64,000 nt of DNA from Brachyspira pilosicoli (GCF_036997485.1 NZ_JAWLPU010000003.1:186001-250000), one strand, 5' to 3'; positions 17,511 to 26,451 are shown, counted from the first letter of the stretch. Translations and numbers: made by a program. Notes: generated from the letters alone by a model not told the origin.

Positions 17511-18911
17511 TTATCTGCTTTTTAGTTTCGGGTGAAGTATCTTATCTAAAGCAAAGCCCAAAAATGCAAAAGACATTCCCAAAATAGCAATCAATATTCC
17601 AGGAGGTATTATCCACCACCAAAGCCCAGAAAGCACTGCAGAACCCTTCATAGCATCATGCAAAATCTGCCCCCATGTAACAATAGTGGCATCTCCAAGA
17701 CCAAGCAAAGATAATGAAGACTCATAAACTATAGCAGAAGGCACAGCCAAAGCCATAGAAGCAAATGAAAAAGGCAAAAGCAGTGGAGCTAAATGATTAA
17801 ATATTATTCTAAAATGCGAAGCCCCTATTGTGCGTGCTGCCTCAATGTAGGTTTCTTCTTTAAGCTGCATAGCCATAGAGCGAACCGTCATAACAGAGCC
17901 TGTCCAAGAGAAAAATATCATCATCGTAATCATAGTCCATATTGTAGGCTTAAATATTGCACTCATTACTATCATTACAGGCAAAACAGGTATACCTATA
18001 AATATCTGATACACAAACTGCATAAAGCTATCAACAAACCCTCCGAAATATGCAGAGACTATTCCATACATCACGCCGATTATAACCGATATAAAACTCG
18101 TAGCTATACCGATAAATAATGCCCATTTAAGACCTGATATAAGCCCAGAAAATATATCTCTCTTCATATTGTCAGTGCCCATTATTCCAGACATTGAGCC
18201 TACTAATACCATATAAGGATTTTCAAAACTTGAATTAATGTCAGAAAAATTAGCAGTTATTTCAAATTTATAAACACCTTTTAATGCCAAGAAATTTTTT
18301 GCCATATCATCTTTTTTTGTATTAAAAAGTATTTTCATAGGGTTTGTTGTGAGGGTGTCAATTTGTCTTGCAAGCATTCTTGGAACTGACTCTCTGTAAA
18401 ACCTAAATATTCTATTTTTTGAATCATTAAATGCAGATATTCTTAAATCTCCTTTTATATTATGTAAACTATCTGAAAGTGTGATTACTGCTCCGTCTGG
18501 TCTTGTTACATTCCATACTAAGACGGAAGAATTATCTACATTAGCATGAAAGATTAAGTCCACTGGAGATTTATCGAATTGATAATCATATTCAAACATT
18601 GCTTTGTATACTGCTTGATTATCTATATAATTAGTTTTTACGCTTATAGGTTTTATATCTGTTGTAATTGCCGATTTTTCTCTGCTGAAGAAATTAAGCC
18701 ACTCTGGTGGGGCTGATGCTGGGTTATCCTGCCAATAGGTTATATCTCTCCATCGTTTTGGAGCCTCTTTGTATGTGAGTATTATAGGCTCAAACAGTGA
18801 AACAAATATTGCCAAAAGAAGTATGCATAAGCCTACAACGCCTGTTTTATCTTTTTTAAACTCATTAAAAAATTCTATTAGAGGTGCAAGTTTTTTATTA
18901 ACATTATTCAT
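17511..18911 (-). CDS. Oligopeptide/dipeptide ABC transporter permease, OppC/DppC type
   Basis: This 466-residue permease has one N-terminal membrane segment (about 20-40) followed by an unusually long soluble stretch of about 200 residues. The five-helix BPD_transp_1 core starts near SGLKWALFIGIATSF and includes the ATPase-contact loop EAARTIGASHFRIIF. Typical OppC/DppC proteins are about 300 residues, so the insert after TM1, placed outside the cytoplasm, is the odd feature. It forms a heterodimer with the OppB-like protein encoded upstream; the genes overlap by one base (TAATG). No binding protein or ATPase gene is adjacent. Confidence 0.88.
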   Translation of the reverse strand: MNNVNKKLAPLIEFFNEFKKDKTGVVGLCILLLAIFVSLFEPIILTYKEAPKRWRDITYWQDNPASAPPEWLNFFSREKSAITTDIKPISVKTNYIDNQAVYKAMFEYDYQFDKSPVDLIFHANVDNSSVLVWNVTRPDGAVITLSDSLHNIKGDLRISAFNDSKNRIFRFYRESVPRMLARQIDTLTTNPMKILFNTKKDDMAKNFLALKGVYKFEITANFSDINSSFENPYMVLVGSMSGIMGTDNMKRDIFSGLISGLKWALFIGIATSFISVIIGVMYGIVSAYFGGFVDSFMQFVYQIFIGIPVLPVMIVMSAIFKPTIWTMITMMIFFSWTGSVMTVRSMAMQLKEETYIEAARTIGASHFRIIFNHLAPLLLPFSFASMALAVPSAIVYESSLSLLGLGDATIVTWGQILHDAMKGSAVLSGLWWWIIPPGILIAILGMSFAFLGFALDKILHPKLKSR

Positions 18912-19951
18912 TACATCTTGCCTCCAACTTTTATTCTCGGGTCTAAAAATCCGTAAGATATATCAAGCACAACCAAACCAAATTGATAAAGAGCAGTAGT
19001 AATAGCTAAATTGCCCATTAATACAGGTATATCATTTTGCTGAACAGATATCCAATAAAGATTGCCCAAACCCGGCCAAGAGAATATTCCTTCAAATATG
19101 ATAGAGCCTGCAATTGAGCCAAGCAGTCCTAACAAAGTTATTGTAACTATGGGAGGTGCAGAGCTTCTTAAAGTATGCCCTAAAAGAACAGACTTTTCTG
19201 ATATGCCTCTAGCACGTGCTGCCATAATATAATCTTCCTGAAGGGTAGACAACACTATATTTCTCACCACAAAAGAAAGCCCCCAGAATCCTATTAATGT
19301 TAATGTGAGCATAGGTAAGGCCATATGCCATAACATATCCAAATAATACATTATGCCTTCAGGTGTTGGTATGGAATGAACTCCTCCAGATGGAAACAAA
19401 TTAAACTTATAAACAAATATCATTATTAGTATCATAGAAAGCCACCAAGTAGGCATGCCGTAAACTATCATAGTGATAATGCTTGTTGTTCTGTCGAATA
19501 GTTTTCCTGCTTTTCTTGCCTTTACGAGTCCTATTATTAAGCCTATTATCATTTGTATGATTGATGCTGTTGTAAAAAGTATTATAGAGCGGGGCAGTGC
19601 TTCTCCTATTATTTTTATAACATCTCTGTTGCCGTTAGAATCCATCATTATAGTAGATTTGCCGAATTGAAATGTAATAGTATTGATTGCTCTTATAAAT
19701 ATTCTCTCACCAATGCTTCTGTTAAGCCAATATATATCATAATAGTATGCTCTTCTCTCTTTAATAAAATTAGCAACATCTTCTGTACGCATATTGCTAA
19801 GTCCTCGTACTTCGGCATTAATATTTTCTTCTATCTGTGCCTTAAGAGTTTTTTCGCTTACAGTGTTAAATATAGCAGAAGACATAAACATAAGTATCAC
19901 AAACATGATTATGCCTTTTAGTATTCTTTTGATTACAAAATAAGTAAACAT
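18911..19951 (-). CDS. Oligopeptide/dipeptide ABC transporter permease, OppB/DppB type
   Basis: The 346-residue inner-membrane protein has an N-terminal membrane segment, a periplasmic loop of about 85 residues and the six-helix permease core. The core contains IGEALPRSIILFT, YGMPTWWLSMILIMIFVY and the EAA-like loop AARARGISEKSVLLGHTLRS. The end LDISYGFLDPRIK is characteristic of DppB/OppB. It pairs with the downstream OppC-like protein for uptake of a peptide-like or nickel-like ligand; the substrate is not readable. ATG at 19951 follows AAGGA. Confidence 0.9.
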   Translation of the reverse strand: MFTYFVIKRILKGIIMFVILMFMSSAIFNTVSEKTLKAQIEENINAEVRGLSNMRTEDVANFIKERRAYYYDIYWLNRSIGERIFIRAINTITFQFGKSTIMMDSNGNRDVIKIIGEALPRSIILFTTASIIQMIIGLIIGLVKARKAGKLFDRTTSIITMIVYGMPTWWLSMILIMIFVYKFNLFPSGGVHSIPTPEGIMYYLDMLWHMALPMLTLTLIGFWGLSFVVRNIVLSTLQEDYIMAARARGISEKSVLLGHTLRSSAPPIVTITLLGLLGSIAGSIIFEGIFSWPGLGNLYWISVQQNDIPVLMGNLAITTALYQFGLVVLDISYGFLDPRIKVGGKM

Positions 19952-20152
19952 AATATTATCCTTATTTAAGATTATACTAAAAAGAATTAAAATTGTAAAG
20001 CATCATAGCTTAAATTATTTATTATAGTTTTTATTTATGATTTTTTTATAAAGTTATAAATATTTTATAATATCTTATATAGAATGTTTGTGTAAAAGTA
20101 TAATATAGACTTTATTTTACCGAAAATATTAATATACTATATAGTATTATAC

Positions 20153-20180
20153 TTGAGTATTGGTTTATTAATGATATAAT
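20153..20180 (+). promoter_or_regulatory. Promoter of the 20229 gene (possibly also dnaA)
   Basis: TTGAGT (20153-20158), a 16-base spacer and a perfect TATAAT (20175-20180) lie about 50 bases before the ATG at 20229. A 14-bp palindrome, ATACTATATAGTAT, lies immediately upstream at 20134-20147 and might be an operator. The remaining part of the gap from 19952 is AT-rich without other features. Confidence 0.55.
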
Positions 20181-20228
20181 GATACTCTTAAAGGTATAAA
20201 ATAAATACTACTATATAAGCGGAGTATT

Positions 20229-21248
20229 ATGTCGGACAATAATTTAATATTAGATGAAACAGAAGTTCTTGCCGTGAGATTTATAGCAGAATATCCAGAT
20301 TTAGACCAGTATATATATTTTGTATTTTTTATAGATAAACTAACAATTAATCTTATTACTAAAACAGTATTAATTTCAGATAATTATGAGTTATTTAAAG
20401 TATTAAATAGCTATGATAATTATTTGGAGCTTTATAAATATATAGAAGTTTATAATAATCTAAATTATAAAGTTAATATAGTTTTAGATAAATTAAATAG
20501 CGATTTGGATTCCATTTTAGCCAACAGAACCAATGTAGTTCATACAACTATGGCTGCTATTAATAATGATATTATTTCTATAATAGATATATTTTCAGAT
20601 ACGCTAAATGTTTCTATGGATTATAATATAGGAATATATGATGTAAGCTGTAAGGGGCTTTATATTGATGATGTTAATGCTTTTTTACAAGATTTTAAAA
20701 AAGAGTTTGAAGGCAGCAGTATTGATATAAGTCAATATACTTTAGAGTCAAATAATGAGGATGTAAATAATGAAGATAGTATTACATCAAAATATAAAAT
20801 AGTAGATGGAGATTTTGTTGTAGCTCCTATTATTGGCAGGGCTATAGCAGATATAAAGATAGGCGATAAGATTATAGTAAAAGTAGATTACAGTTCTTTC
20901 TATCCAAGCATGACATATTTGGATATTAATTCTAAAAAAAATAATAATAAATATTTAGTTGTTGGCGAGGTTATAGATAAAACAGTTAATGAAAATTCTA
21001 CTAAGATATCACTTGCTTTAAGCGATGAGCATTGTGTTATTATAGAAGAAACAGAACCTATTAGAGTTAAAGTATTTAACCCTCAAAAAGATAATTATAT
21101 AACACCAAACTATTATCAAGAAAATAGTAAAGAAGAACAAATATATAGAATGTTATCTCATTTTAATGTTTTAAAGTTTTTATTATATGGATTAGGTTTT
21201 ATTTCGTTGTTTGTTTTAGTTTATATTTTATATGTTATTATATTATAA
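20229..21248 (+). CDS. Hypothetical protein with C-terminal membrane anchor
   Basis: I do not recognise this 339-residue family. The protein is acidic and soluble over residues 1-310 with alternating strand-like and helical stretches. One membrane segment sits at the very C-terminus (FLLYGLGFISLFVLVYILYVIIL), so it would be tail-anchored with the body in the cytoplasm. Residues about 200-285 (VAPIIGRAIADIKIGDKIIV onward) look like a small beta domain. Seen features: good Shine-Dalgarno GCGGAG, its own promoter, and dnaA 70 bases downstream on the same strand without an obvious terminator between. A link to replication control is only a possibility from location. Confidence 0.7.
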   Translation: MSDNNLILDETEVLAVRFIAEYPDLDQYIYFVFFIDKLTINLITKTVLISDNYELFKVLNSYDNYLELYKYIEVYNNLNYKVNIVLDKLNSDLDSILANRTNVVHTTMAAINNDIISIIDIFSDTLNVSMDYNIGIYDVSCKGLYIDDVNAFLQDFKKEFEGSSIDISQYTLESNNEDVNNEDSITSKYKIVDGDFVVAPIIGRAIADIKIGDKIIVKVDYSSFYPSMTYLDINSKKNNNKYLVVGEVIDKTVNENSTKISLALSDEHCVIIEETEPIRVKVFNPQKDNYITPNYYQENSKEEQIYRMLSHFNVLKFLLYGLGFISLFVLVYILYVIIL

Positions 21249-21318
21249 TTAATTTCGATTAAAGTTTATTATGATTTGATACCGATAAAAGAGCAACTAA
21301 TTTTTTAAAGATAGATAA

Positions 21319-22674
21319 ATGGAAAAGATAAAAGAATATTTCAATGATTTTTTGGAGATAATATCAGAAAATGGAGAATATGCTGGGGTTGCTTTACTCA
21401 AAGGCAGTGTTTTTAGGGTTGATGATGAGCATAATGTAAGTATTATTTGTTCGGGTGATTTTGCTGCTAACCATATAAAGAAAGATTTTTTAGAGCGTAT
21501 AAAAAACTATTTAAAAGACAAGTGTTCGTATGATATAAACATTCAAGTATTAGTTGATGTAAATATTGTAAATAATGAAGAAGATAGTTTTAATAATGAT
21601 ATTGTAGAAATAGAATCAACAGAAGAAAACAATACAAAAAATAAATATAAATCTAATTTAAATGAATATTTCAAGTTTGACAATTTTATAGAGGGGAGTA
21701 ATAATAAATTTGTTTTTGCTGCTGCCAAATTGGTTGCAGAAAAACCAGGAAGAGAATACAATCCTCTTTATATATATGGAAGTGTGGGTATAGGTAAAAC
21801 TCATTTGCTTCAGGCTATTGGAAATTATTATTTAGAAAATAATCCAGATGCAAAAGTTCATTATATAGATGGAAGCGGATTTAGAGATGAATATATATAT
21901 GGCCTTCAAACTAAAAGACCTGATAATTTTAAAAAGAAATATAAATCTTTAGACATGTTTTTGCTTGATGATTTGCAATTGTTAGAAAGTGCTCAGGAGA
22001 CTTCTAAAGAGTTATTTGAGATATTTCAAGCTTTAGATAATGCTTGTAAACAGATGGTATTTGTTAGTGATAAACCTCCGAAAGAACTTAGAAATATAGA
22101 GGCGAGATTAAAAAACAGATTCGAAAAGAGTTTGATATTATCTATTGAGCCTCCGCAATATGAAACAAGGCTTGCTATAATAGAGAGAAAGTTGATTGAT
22201 TTAAATACAAACATTGATGAAGAAGTAATTAAATATATGGCAGAAAATATTACAACTGATGTTCGTAAGATTGAAGGTGCTATTAGGGCTTATTTGTCTG
22301 TGAGGGATTTGATGAAAATAACTCCTAATGTTGAAGAATGTGATAAGTTAAATATATTTAAAGATTATTTTACTAACAAACCAAAATTAAAAAATGCTAC
22401 TATAAAAGAAATAAAAAAAATGGTGGCTGATTATTATGGTATAGAAATGAATGCTTTTGACAGCAAAGACAGAACCAAATTTATAGCTAAAGTTAGACAT
22501 GTTGCTGTATACTTAGCTTGCGAATATTCTAAAAAATCGGTTACAGAAATAGGATTGGAGTTTAATAGAGATCATGCTTCTATTATACATGCAAGAGAAA
22601 AAATAAAAGAAGAGCTTAAAACAGATTCTCATATAGCAAGAGAAATTAATGATATAATATCTTCTATATCATAA
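21319..22674 (+). CDS. dnaA: Chromosomal replication initiator DnaA
   Basis: The 451-residue protein has DnaA domain I (1-85), a short acidic linker, and the AAA+ domain. Walker A is GSVGIGKTHLLQA (about 153) and Walker B is DMFLLDDLQLL (about 211), followed by sensor and arginine-finger regions (RLKNRFEKSL). The C-terminal DnaA-box-binding helix-turn-helix has VTEIGLEFNRDHASIIHARE (about 408-427). It binds oriC and opens it for replication. Its usual companions dnaN, recF and gyrase are not adjacent; a tail-anchored unknown lies upstream and the heat-shock operon downstream. No DnaA-box cluster is visible here. Confidence 0.93.
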   Translation: MEKIKEYFNDFLEIISENGEYAGVALLKGSVFRVDDEHNVSIICSGDFAANHIKKDFLERIKNYLKDKCSYDINIQVLVDVNIVNNEEDSFNNDIVEIESTEENNTKNKYKSNLNEYFKFDNFIEGSNNKFVFAAAKLVAEKPGREYNPLYIYGSVGIGKTHLLQAIGNYYLENNPDAKVHYIDGSGFRDEYIYGLQTKRPDNFKKKYKSLDMFLLDDLQLLESAQETSKELFEIFQALDNACKQMVFVSDKPPKELRNIEARLKNRFEKSLILSIEPPQYETRLAIIERKLIDLNTNIDEEVIKYMAENITTDVRKIEGAIRAYLSVRDLMKITPNVEECDKLNIFKDYFTNKPKLKNATIKEIKKMVADYYGIEMNAFDSKDRTKFIAKVRHVAVYLACEYSKKSVTEIGLEFNRDHASIIHAREKIKEELKTDSHIAREINDIISSIS

Positions 22675-22746
22675 TTTACTATAATTTATGATAATTTCAT
22701 AGAATTAATAATAAAATTAAAATGTATGATATTTTGATATTTTTTC

Positions 22747-22774
22747 TTGACATTTGTTTAAATTCTTATATAAT
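22747..22774 (+). promoter_or_regulatory. Perfect-consensus sigma-70 promoter of a candidate small RNA
   Basis: TTGACA (22747-22752) and TATAAT (22769-22774) are both perfect, with a 16-base spacer. The predicted start is near 22780, just ahead of the short transcript described at 22780-22856. It is the strongest housekeeping promoter I see in the window. Confidence 0.75.
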
Positions 22775-22779
22775 ACTAT

Positions 22780-22856
22780 TTGTATTGTTAAATAATACAA
22801 TTTTTCATAAACCTCCTTATCACCCTGCAGATCCTTTCTGGGGGTGATACTTTTTT
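22780..22856 (+). ncRNA. Candidate small RNA with exposed anti-Shine-Dalgarno stretch
   Basis: A compact transcript of about 77 bases is defined by the perfect promoter upstream and an intrinsic terminator. Stem 1 is TTGTATT/AATACAA (22780-22786 with 22794-22800, 7-base loop). An unpaired pyrimidine-rich linker follows with ACCTCCTTA (22811-22819), complementary to the Shine-Dalgarno TAAGGAGGT. Stem 2 is TATCACCC/GGGTGATA (22818-22825 with 22842-22849) with an inner CAGA/TCTG helix, followed by six T. I do not recognise a named RNA family. It could instead be a terminated leader of the grpE operon, whose ATG is 325 bases further on. Confidence 0.6.
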
Positions 22857-23098
22857 AAACACCTTTTTATAATTGAATGTATAATTATTAAACATATATT
22901 ATTTGTATAAATGTCTTATTATTAAACATAATAAATTATTAATGTTTTCTATATTTAATAAGTTTTAATATTTGTGTAATTTTAATAGCTCGTAAGTATC
23001 TTATAATAAAAAAAATTAATAATATAAAGCTATATTAATATTTTATAGCATTATTTTTCTATTTTTTAACTAAATGTAATAATGAAAATATAACTATT
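22857..23098. other. AT-rich gap between candidate small RNA and grpE promoter
   Basis: The whole dnaA-grpE gap is 22675-23180. This part holds no open frame, no DnaA-box cluster, and no CIRCE heat-shock element that I can see. It contains many TAATTATTAA-like words, typical of the local composition. Confidence 0.5.
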
Positions 23099-23114
23099 TG
23101 GCACGATTATTGCA
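23099..23114 (+). promoter_or_regulatory. Sigma-54-type promoter before grpE
   Basis: TGGCACG-ATTA-TTGCA matches the RpoN -24/-12 consensus at every defined position. The GG (23100-23101) and GC (23112-23113) doublets are separated by exactly 10 bases. Transcription would start near 23125, 55 bases before the grpE ATG. An alternative sigma-70 reading is TTGGCA (23098) and TATAGG with 16 bases between, a weaker match. No gene for RpoN or an enhancer-binding protein is in the window. Confidence 0.5.
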
Positions 23115-23180
23115 TATATTATAGGTGTAACTTCTGTAAATAATTAAAAGGAAATAAGAAGGAAACAAAAAGGAGATTAA

Positions 23181-23819
23181 ATGCAAGAAGAAGAAATGAA
23201 AGAAGGCAATGAAGCTGCTAGTAAGGGTAGTGAGGACATTGCAGAAAACAATTCTAATGCAGAAGCTAATGAAACTAATGAAGTTAATGAAGAACAAAAA
23301 GAGGCTTGTGAATGTTCTGAAAATAATGAAGATGAAATTAGCATTCTAAAAAAGAGAGTAGAAGAGTTAGAAAATGAAGTTTCTGATATGAAAGATAAAT
23401 ATATGCGTGCTATGGCAGAATCAGAAAATATTAGAAAGAGAACTGCCAAAGAAAAAGCTGACGGCATAAAGAGGGCTAATAAAGGTTTATTATTATCTCT
23501 TATCAATTTTATGGATAATTTTGAGAGAGCATTAAAATCTTTTGATAATGATGAAACTATAAAGGGAAGTGAATATTATAAGGGCGTAGAATTAATACAT
23601 AAACAGTTTATAGATTTTTTAACTGATAATGGTGTGAGCGAAATAGAGGCATTAGGAGAGGAGTTTGACCCTAATTTGCATGAGGCATTAACTATGATAG
23701 AAGTTCCTGATATTGATAAAGAGCAGGTTGTAGAAGTTTATGCTAAGGGCTACAAATTAAATGATGAACTTTTGAGAACAGCTAAGGTTGTGGTTGGAAA
23801 ACCAAAGACGGCTGAATAA
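23181..23819 (+). CDS. grpE: Nucleotide exchange factor GrpE
   Basis: The 212-residue protein begins with an acidic, disordered N-terminus (1-55), continues with a long coiled coil (about 55-110) and ends in the GrpE beta domain. Recognisable conserved stretches are YMRAMAESENIRKRTAKEK, LINFMDNFERAL and FDPNLHEALTMIE, with VVEVYAKGYKLNDELLRTAKVVV at the end. It releases ADP from DnaK. AAAGGAGATT precedes the ATG. It is the first gene of a grpE - small ORF - dnaK operon; dnaJ is not included. Confidence 0.97.
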   Translation: MQEEEMKEGNEAASKGSEDIAENNSNAEANETNEVNEEQKEACECSENNEDEISILKKRVEELENEVSDMKDKYMRAMAESENIRKRTAKEKADGIKRANKGLLLSLINFMDNFERALKSFDNDETIKGSEYYKGVELIHKQFIDFLTDNGVSEIEALGEEFDPNLHEALTMIEVPDIDKEQVVEVYAKGYKLNDELLRTAKVVVGKPKTAE

Positions 23820-23859
23820 TAAATTTTTATTTACTTTATATTTATAAGGAGATTTTTTT

Positions 23860-24069
23860 ATGGCACATATTCAACTTTTTAGAGCTTATTTTGAACCTAA
23901 AGATTCAAAAAAAGAAAGCATAAATCATATTAATAAGGTTTTGCAAGATTTAACAGATGAGATTAACAGACATATAGAAAACAGAGAAGTTATAAATGTT
24001 GATCTTAATACATCACATTTAGGCAATGGGCATACTGAATATATTGTAAGCGTTCTAACGAAGAATTAG
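23860..24069 (+). CDS. Small hypothetical protein between grpE and dnaK
   Basis: A 69-residue open frame has a strong Shine-Dalgarno (AAGGAGA, 8 bases before the ATG), 40 bases after grpE and 57 before dnaK, so it is very probably translated. The protein is soluble and charged: an N-terminal strand MAHIQLFRAYFEP, a helix (about 16-40, KESINHINKVLQDLTDEINR), then DVNTSHLG-like VDLNTSHLGNGHTEYIVSVL. I do not recognise the family. Its place inside a chaperone operon suggests a stress or DnaK-linked role. Confidence 0.75.
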   Translation: MAHIQLFRAYFEPKDSKKESINHINKVLQDLTDEINRHIENREVINVDLNTSHLGNGHTEYIVSVLTKN

Positions 24070-24126
24070 ACTTACAGACTTTAAACGTACATAAACATTT
24101 AATTAACATTTAAGGAGAAATTTATA

Positions 24127-26052
24127 ATGAGCAAAATTATTGGAATAGATTTAGGAACTACAAATTCATGCGTATCAGTAATGGAAGGCGGAAAACCTGT
24201 AGTAATAACAAACAGCGAAGGAAACAGAACAACACCTTCTATAGTAGCCTTTACAAATAAAGGGGAAGTATTAGTAGGTCAGCCTGCTAAAAACCAAATG
24301 GTAACTAACCCAGAAAATACAATATTCTCTATAAAAAGATTTATGGGTAACACTTATTCTGAAGTATCAGAAGAGCGTTCAAGAATGCCTTATACTGTTA
24401 TAGAGGAAGACGGAAAAGTAAAAATTAAAACACTTGAAGGAAACTTTACTCCTCAAGAGATAAGTGCAAGAACACTTCAAAAGATGAAACAAACAGCTGA
24501 AGAGTATTTAGGAGAAACTGTAACAGATGCAATCATCACAGTACCTGCATACTTTAATGACAGCCAAAGACAGGCAACTAAAGATGCTGGAAGAATTGCT
24601 GGGCTTAATGTATTAAGAATAATAAACGAGCCTACAGCTGCTGCTTTAGCTTATGGTATGGAGAAAAAGAAAGATGAGAAAATAGCAGTTTATGACTTGG
24701 GCGGCGGTACATTTGATATATCTATACTTGAATTAGCTGACGGAGTATTTGAAGTAAAAAGTACAAACGGTGATACACATTTAGGCGGTGATGACTTTGA
24801 CCAAGCTATAATTAACTGGCTAATAGAAGAGTTTAAGAAAGATACAGGCGTTGATTTAAATAGCGACAAAATGGCTTTACAGAGATTAAAAGAAGCTGCT
24901 GAAAAAGCTAAAAAAGAACTTTCTAGCTCACTTCAAACAGATATCAACTTGCCATACTTGACAGCAGATGCATCAGGTCCTAAACACTTGAATGTATCTT
25001 TATCAAGAGCAAAATTTGAGGATTTAGTAAGAGACTTAGTAGAAAAAACTCGTATCCCATGTGAAAAAGCATTGAAAGATGCAGGACTTTCTACTAGCGA
25101 TATAGATGAAGTTATACTTGTTGGAGGTTCTACAAGAATACCTTTAGTACAAGAGACAGTTAAAAACATATTTGGAAAAGACCCAAATAAAAGCGTAAAC
25201 CCAGACGAAGCAGTAGCAATGGGTGCTGCAGTACAGGGCGGTATTATTAAAGGTGATGTTAAAGACGTTCTTCTTCTTGACGTTACTCCGCTTTCACTTG
25301 GTATTGAAACAGAAGGTTCAGTAATGACTGTTTTAATTAACAGAAACACTACTATACCTACAAACAAAAAACAAGTGTTCTCAACAGCAGCAGACAATCA
25401 ATCATCTGTAACTATTAGAGTATTACAAGGTGAGAGAAAAATGGCTAATGACAACAGAGAGCTTGGAAGATTTGATTTAGTAGGAATACCACCTGCACCA
25501 AGAGGCGTACCTCAAATTGAAGTTTCATTCGACATAGACGCTAACGGTATAGTACATGTTACAGCTAAAGATTTGGGTACTGGTAAAGAGCAGAAAATAA
25601 CAATAGCTTCTTCAAGCGGACTTAGCGAGGAAGAAATAAACAAAATGGTTCAGGATGCAGAAAAACATGCTGAAGAAGATAAAAAGAAAAAAGAGGAAGT
25701 TGAGGCTAAAAACAATGCTGACCATATGATTTATCAAACAGAAAAATTGTTAAAAGAAAACGGCGATAAATTACAGCCTTCAGATAAATCAGAGATTGAG
25801 TCAAAAATGAGTGCTTTAAAATCAGCAGTAGAATCTAACAATACAGACAGCATTAAAAGAGCTACAGATGATTTACAAGCAGCATGGAGCAAAGCTTCAG
25901 AGGCTCTTTACAAACAAGCAGGAGCACAGCAAGGACAAGCTGATGCAGGACAGCAGCAAGCACAGCAAAACACTAACCAAGATTCAAGCAGAAAAGATGA
26001 CGGTGTAGTTGATGCTGATTATGAGGTTGTTGATGACAATGACAAAAAATAA
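24127..26052 (+). CDS. dnaK: Chaperone DnaK (Hsp70)
   Basis: A full-length Hsp70 of 641 residues. The ATPase domain has [18 protein letters not shown], the phosphate loop region [14 protein letters not shown] and [11 protein letters not shown]. The linker is [18 protein letters not shown]. The substrate domain contains [19 protein letters not shown], and the lid ends in a Gln/Ala-rich tail and an acidic EVVDDN-like end. It folds and protects proteins with GrpE and DnaJ. Its codon usage is richer in C-ending codons than its neighbours, as expected for a highly expressed gene. Confidence 0.99.
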   Translation: MSKIIGIDLGTTNSCVSVMEGGKPVVITNSEGNRTTPSIVAFTNKGEVLVGQPAKNQMVTNPENTIFSIKRFMGNTYSEVSEERSRMPYTVIEEDGKVKIKTLEGNFTPQEISARTLQKMKQTAEEYLGETVTDAIITVPAYFNDSQRQATKDAGRIAGLNVLRIINEPTAAALAYGMEKKKDEKIAVYDLGGGTFDISILELADGVFEVKSTNGDTHLGGDDFDQAIINWLIEEFKKDTGVDLNSDKMALQRLKEAAEKAKKELSSSLQTDINLPYLTADASGPKHLNVSLSRAKFEDLVRDLVEKTRIPCEKALKDAGLSTSDIDEVILVGGSTRIPLVQETVKNIFGKDPNKSVNPDEAVAMGAAVQGGIIKGDVKDVLLLDVTPLSLGIETEGSVMTVLINRNTTIPTNKKQVFSTAADNQSSVTIRVLQGERKMANDNRELGRFDLVGIPPAPRGVPQIEVSFDIDANGIVHVTAKDLGTGKEQKITIASSSGLSEEEINKMVQDAEKHAEEDKKKKEEVEAKNNADHMIYQTEKLLKENGDKLQPSDKSEIESKMSALKSAVESNNTDSIKRATDDLQAAWSKASEALYKQAGAQQGQADAGQQQAQQNTNQDSSRKDDGVVDADYEVVDDNDKK

Positions 26053-26091
26053 TTATAGATAAAAAGTAAAAGTTGAATATATAAAGTCTAG

Positions 26092-26146
26092 TAGGCGGTT
26101 GGAAGTTAATTTTTAAGGTTTGATTTTCAGCCGCCTATGTTTTTAA
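26092..26146 (+). terminator. Intrinsic terminator after dnaK
   Basis: TAGGCGGTTG (26092-26101) pairs with CAGCCGCCTA (26128-26137), ten pairs with one G-T, around a 26-base loop, followed by TGTTTTTAA. It starts 40 bases past the dnaK stop and closes the grpE operon. Confidence 0.75.
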
Positions 26147-26181
26147 TTATTGAAATGTACAAAAAATGGAGATAAATAAAA

Positions 26182-26415
26182 ATGAGTTCAGATGTAAAAA
26201 TTGATAAAGTCCAAGTATGTCGTATCAATTTACCGACAAAATATGAATTTTTTTTTGGTGATGAATGTAAAGAATTAAATGAAATTCTTTCTAATAACCA
26301 CTTTTATGATGCAAAAAACTTAGAATATATTTTAAATAAATATGGATATGAATTATGTCATTTTGCTTATAACCATTTAGATAATATAGTTATGTTATGG
26401 TTTAAAAAAATATAA
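26182..26415 (+). CDS. Small hypothetical protein
   Basis: A 77-residue open frame with a good Shine-Dalgarno (TGGAGATAA) about 9 bases before the ATG. The protein is mixed and soluble (EFFFGDECKELNEIL, YILNKYGYELCHFAYNHLD, ending VMLWFKKI). It resembles no family I can name; the YILNKYGYELCHF pattern suggests a small alpha-beta fold. It lies alone between the dnaK terminator and a repeat-rich gap. Confidence 0.6.
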   Translation: MSSDVKIDKVQVCRINLPTKYEFFFGDECKELNEILSNNHFYDAKNLEYILNKYGYELCHFAYNHLDNIVMLWFKKI

Positions 26416-26451
26416 TAAACAAAATTTATTGTTTTCTATATTAAATTAAAT

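Noticed and set aside
22675-23180. Possible oriC next to dnaA
   Set aside because: I found no cluster of TTATCCACA-like DnaA boxes and no typical unwinding repeats; the gap is better explained by a small RNA and the grpE promoter.
23160-23180. CIRCE heat-shock element before grpE
   Set aside because: No TTAGCACTC-N9-GAGTGCTAA or close variant is present in the gap.
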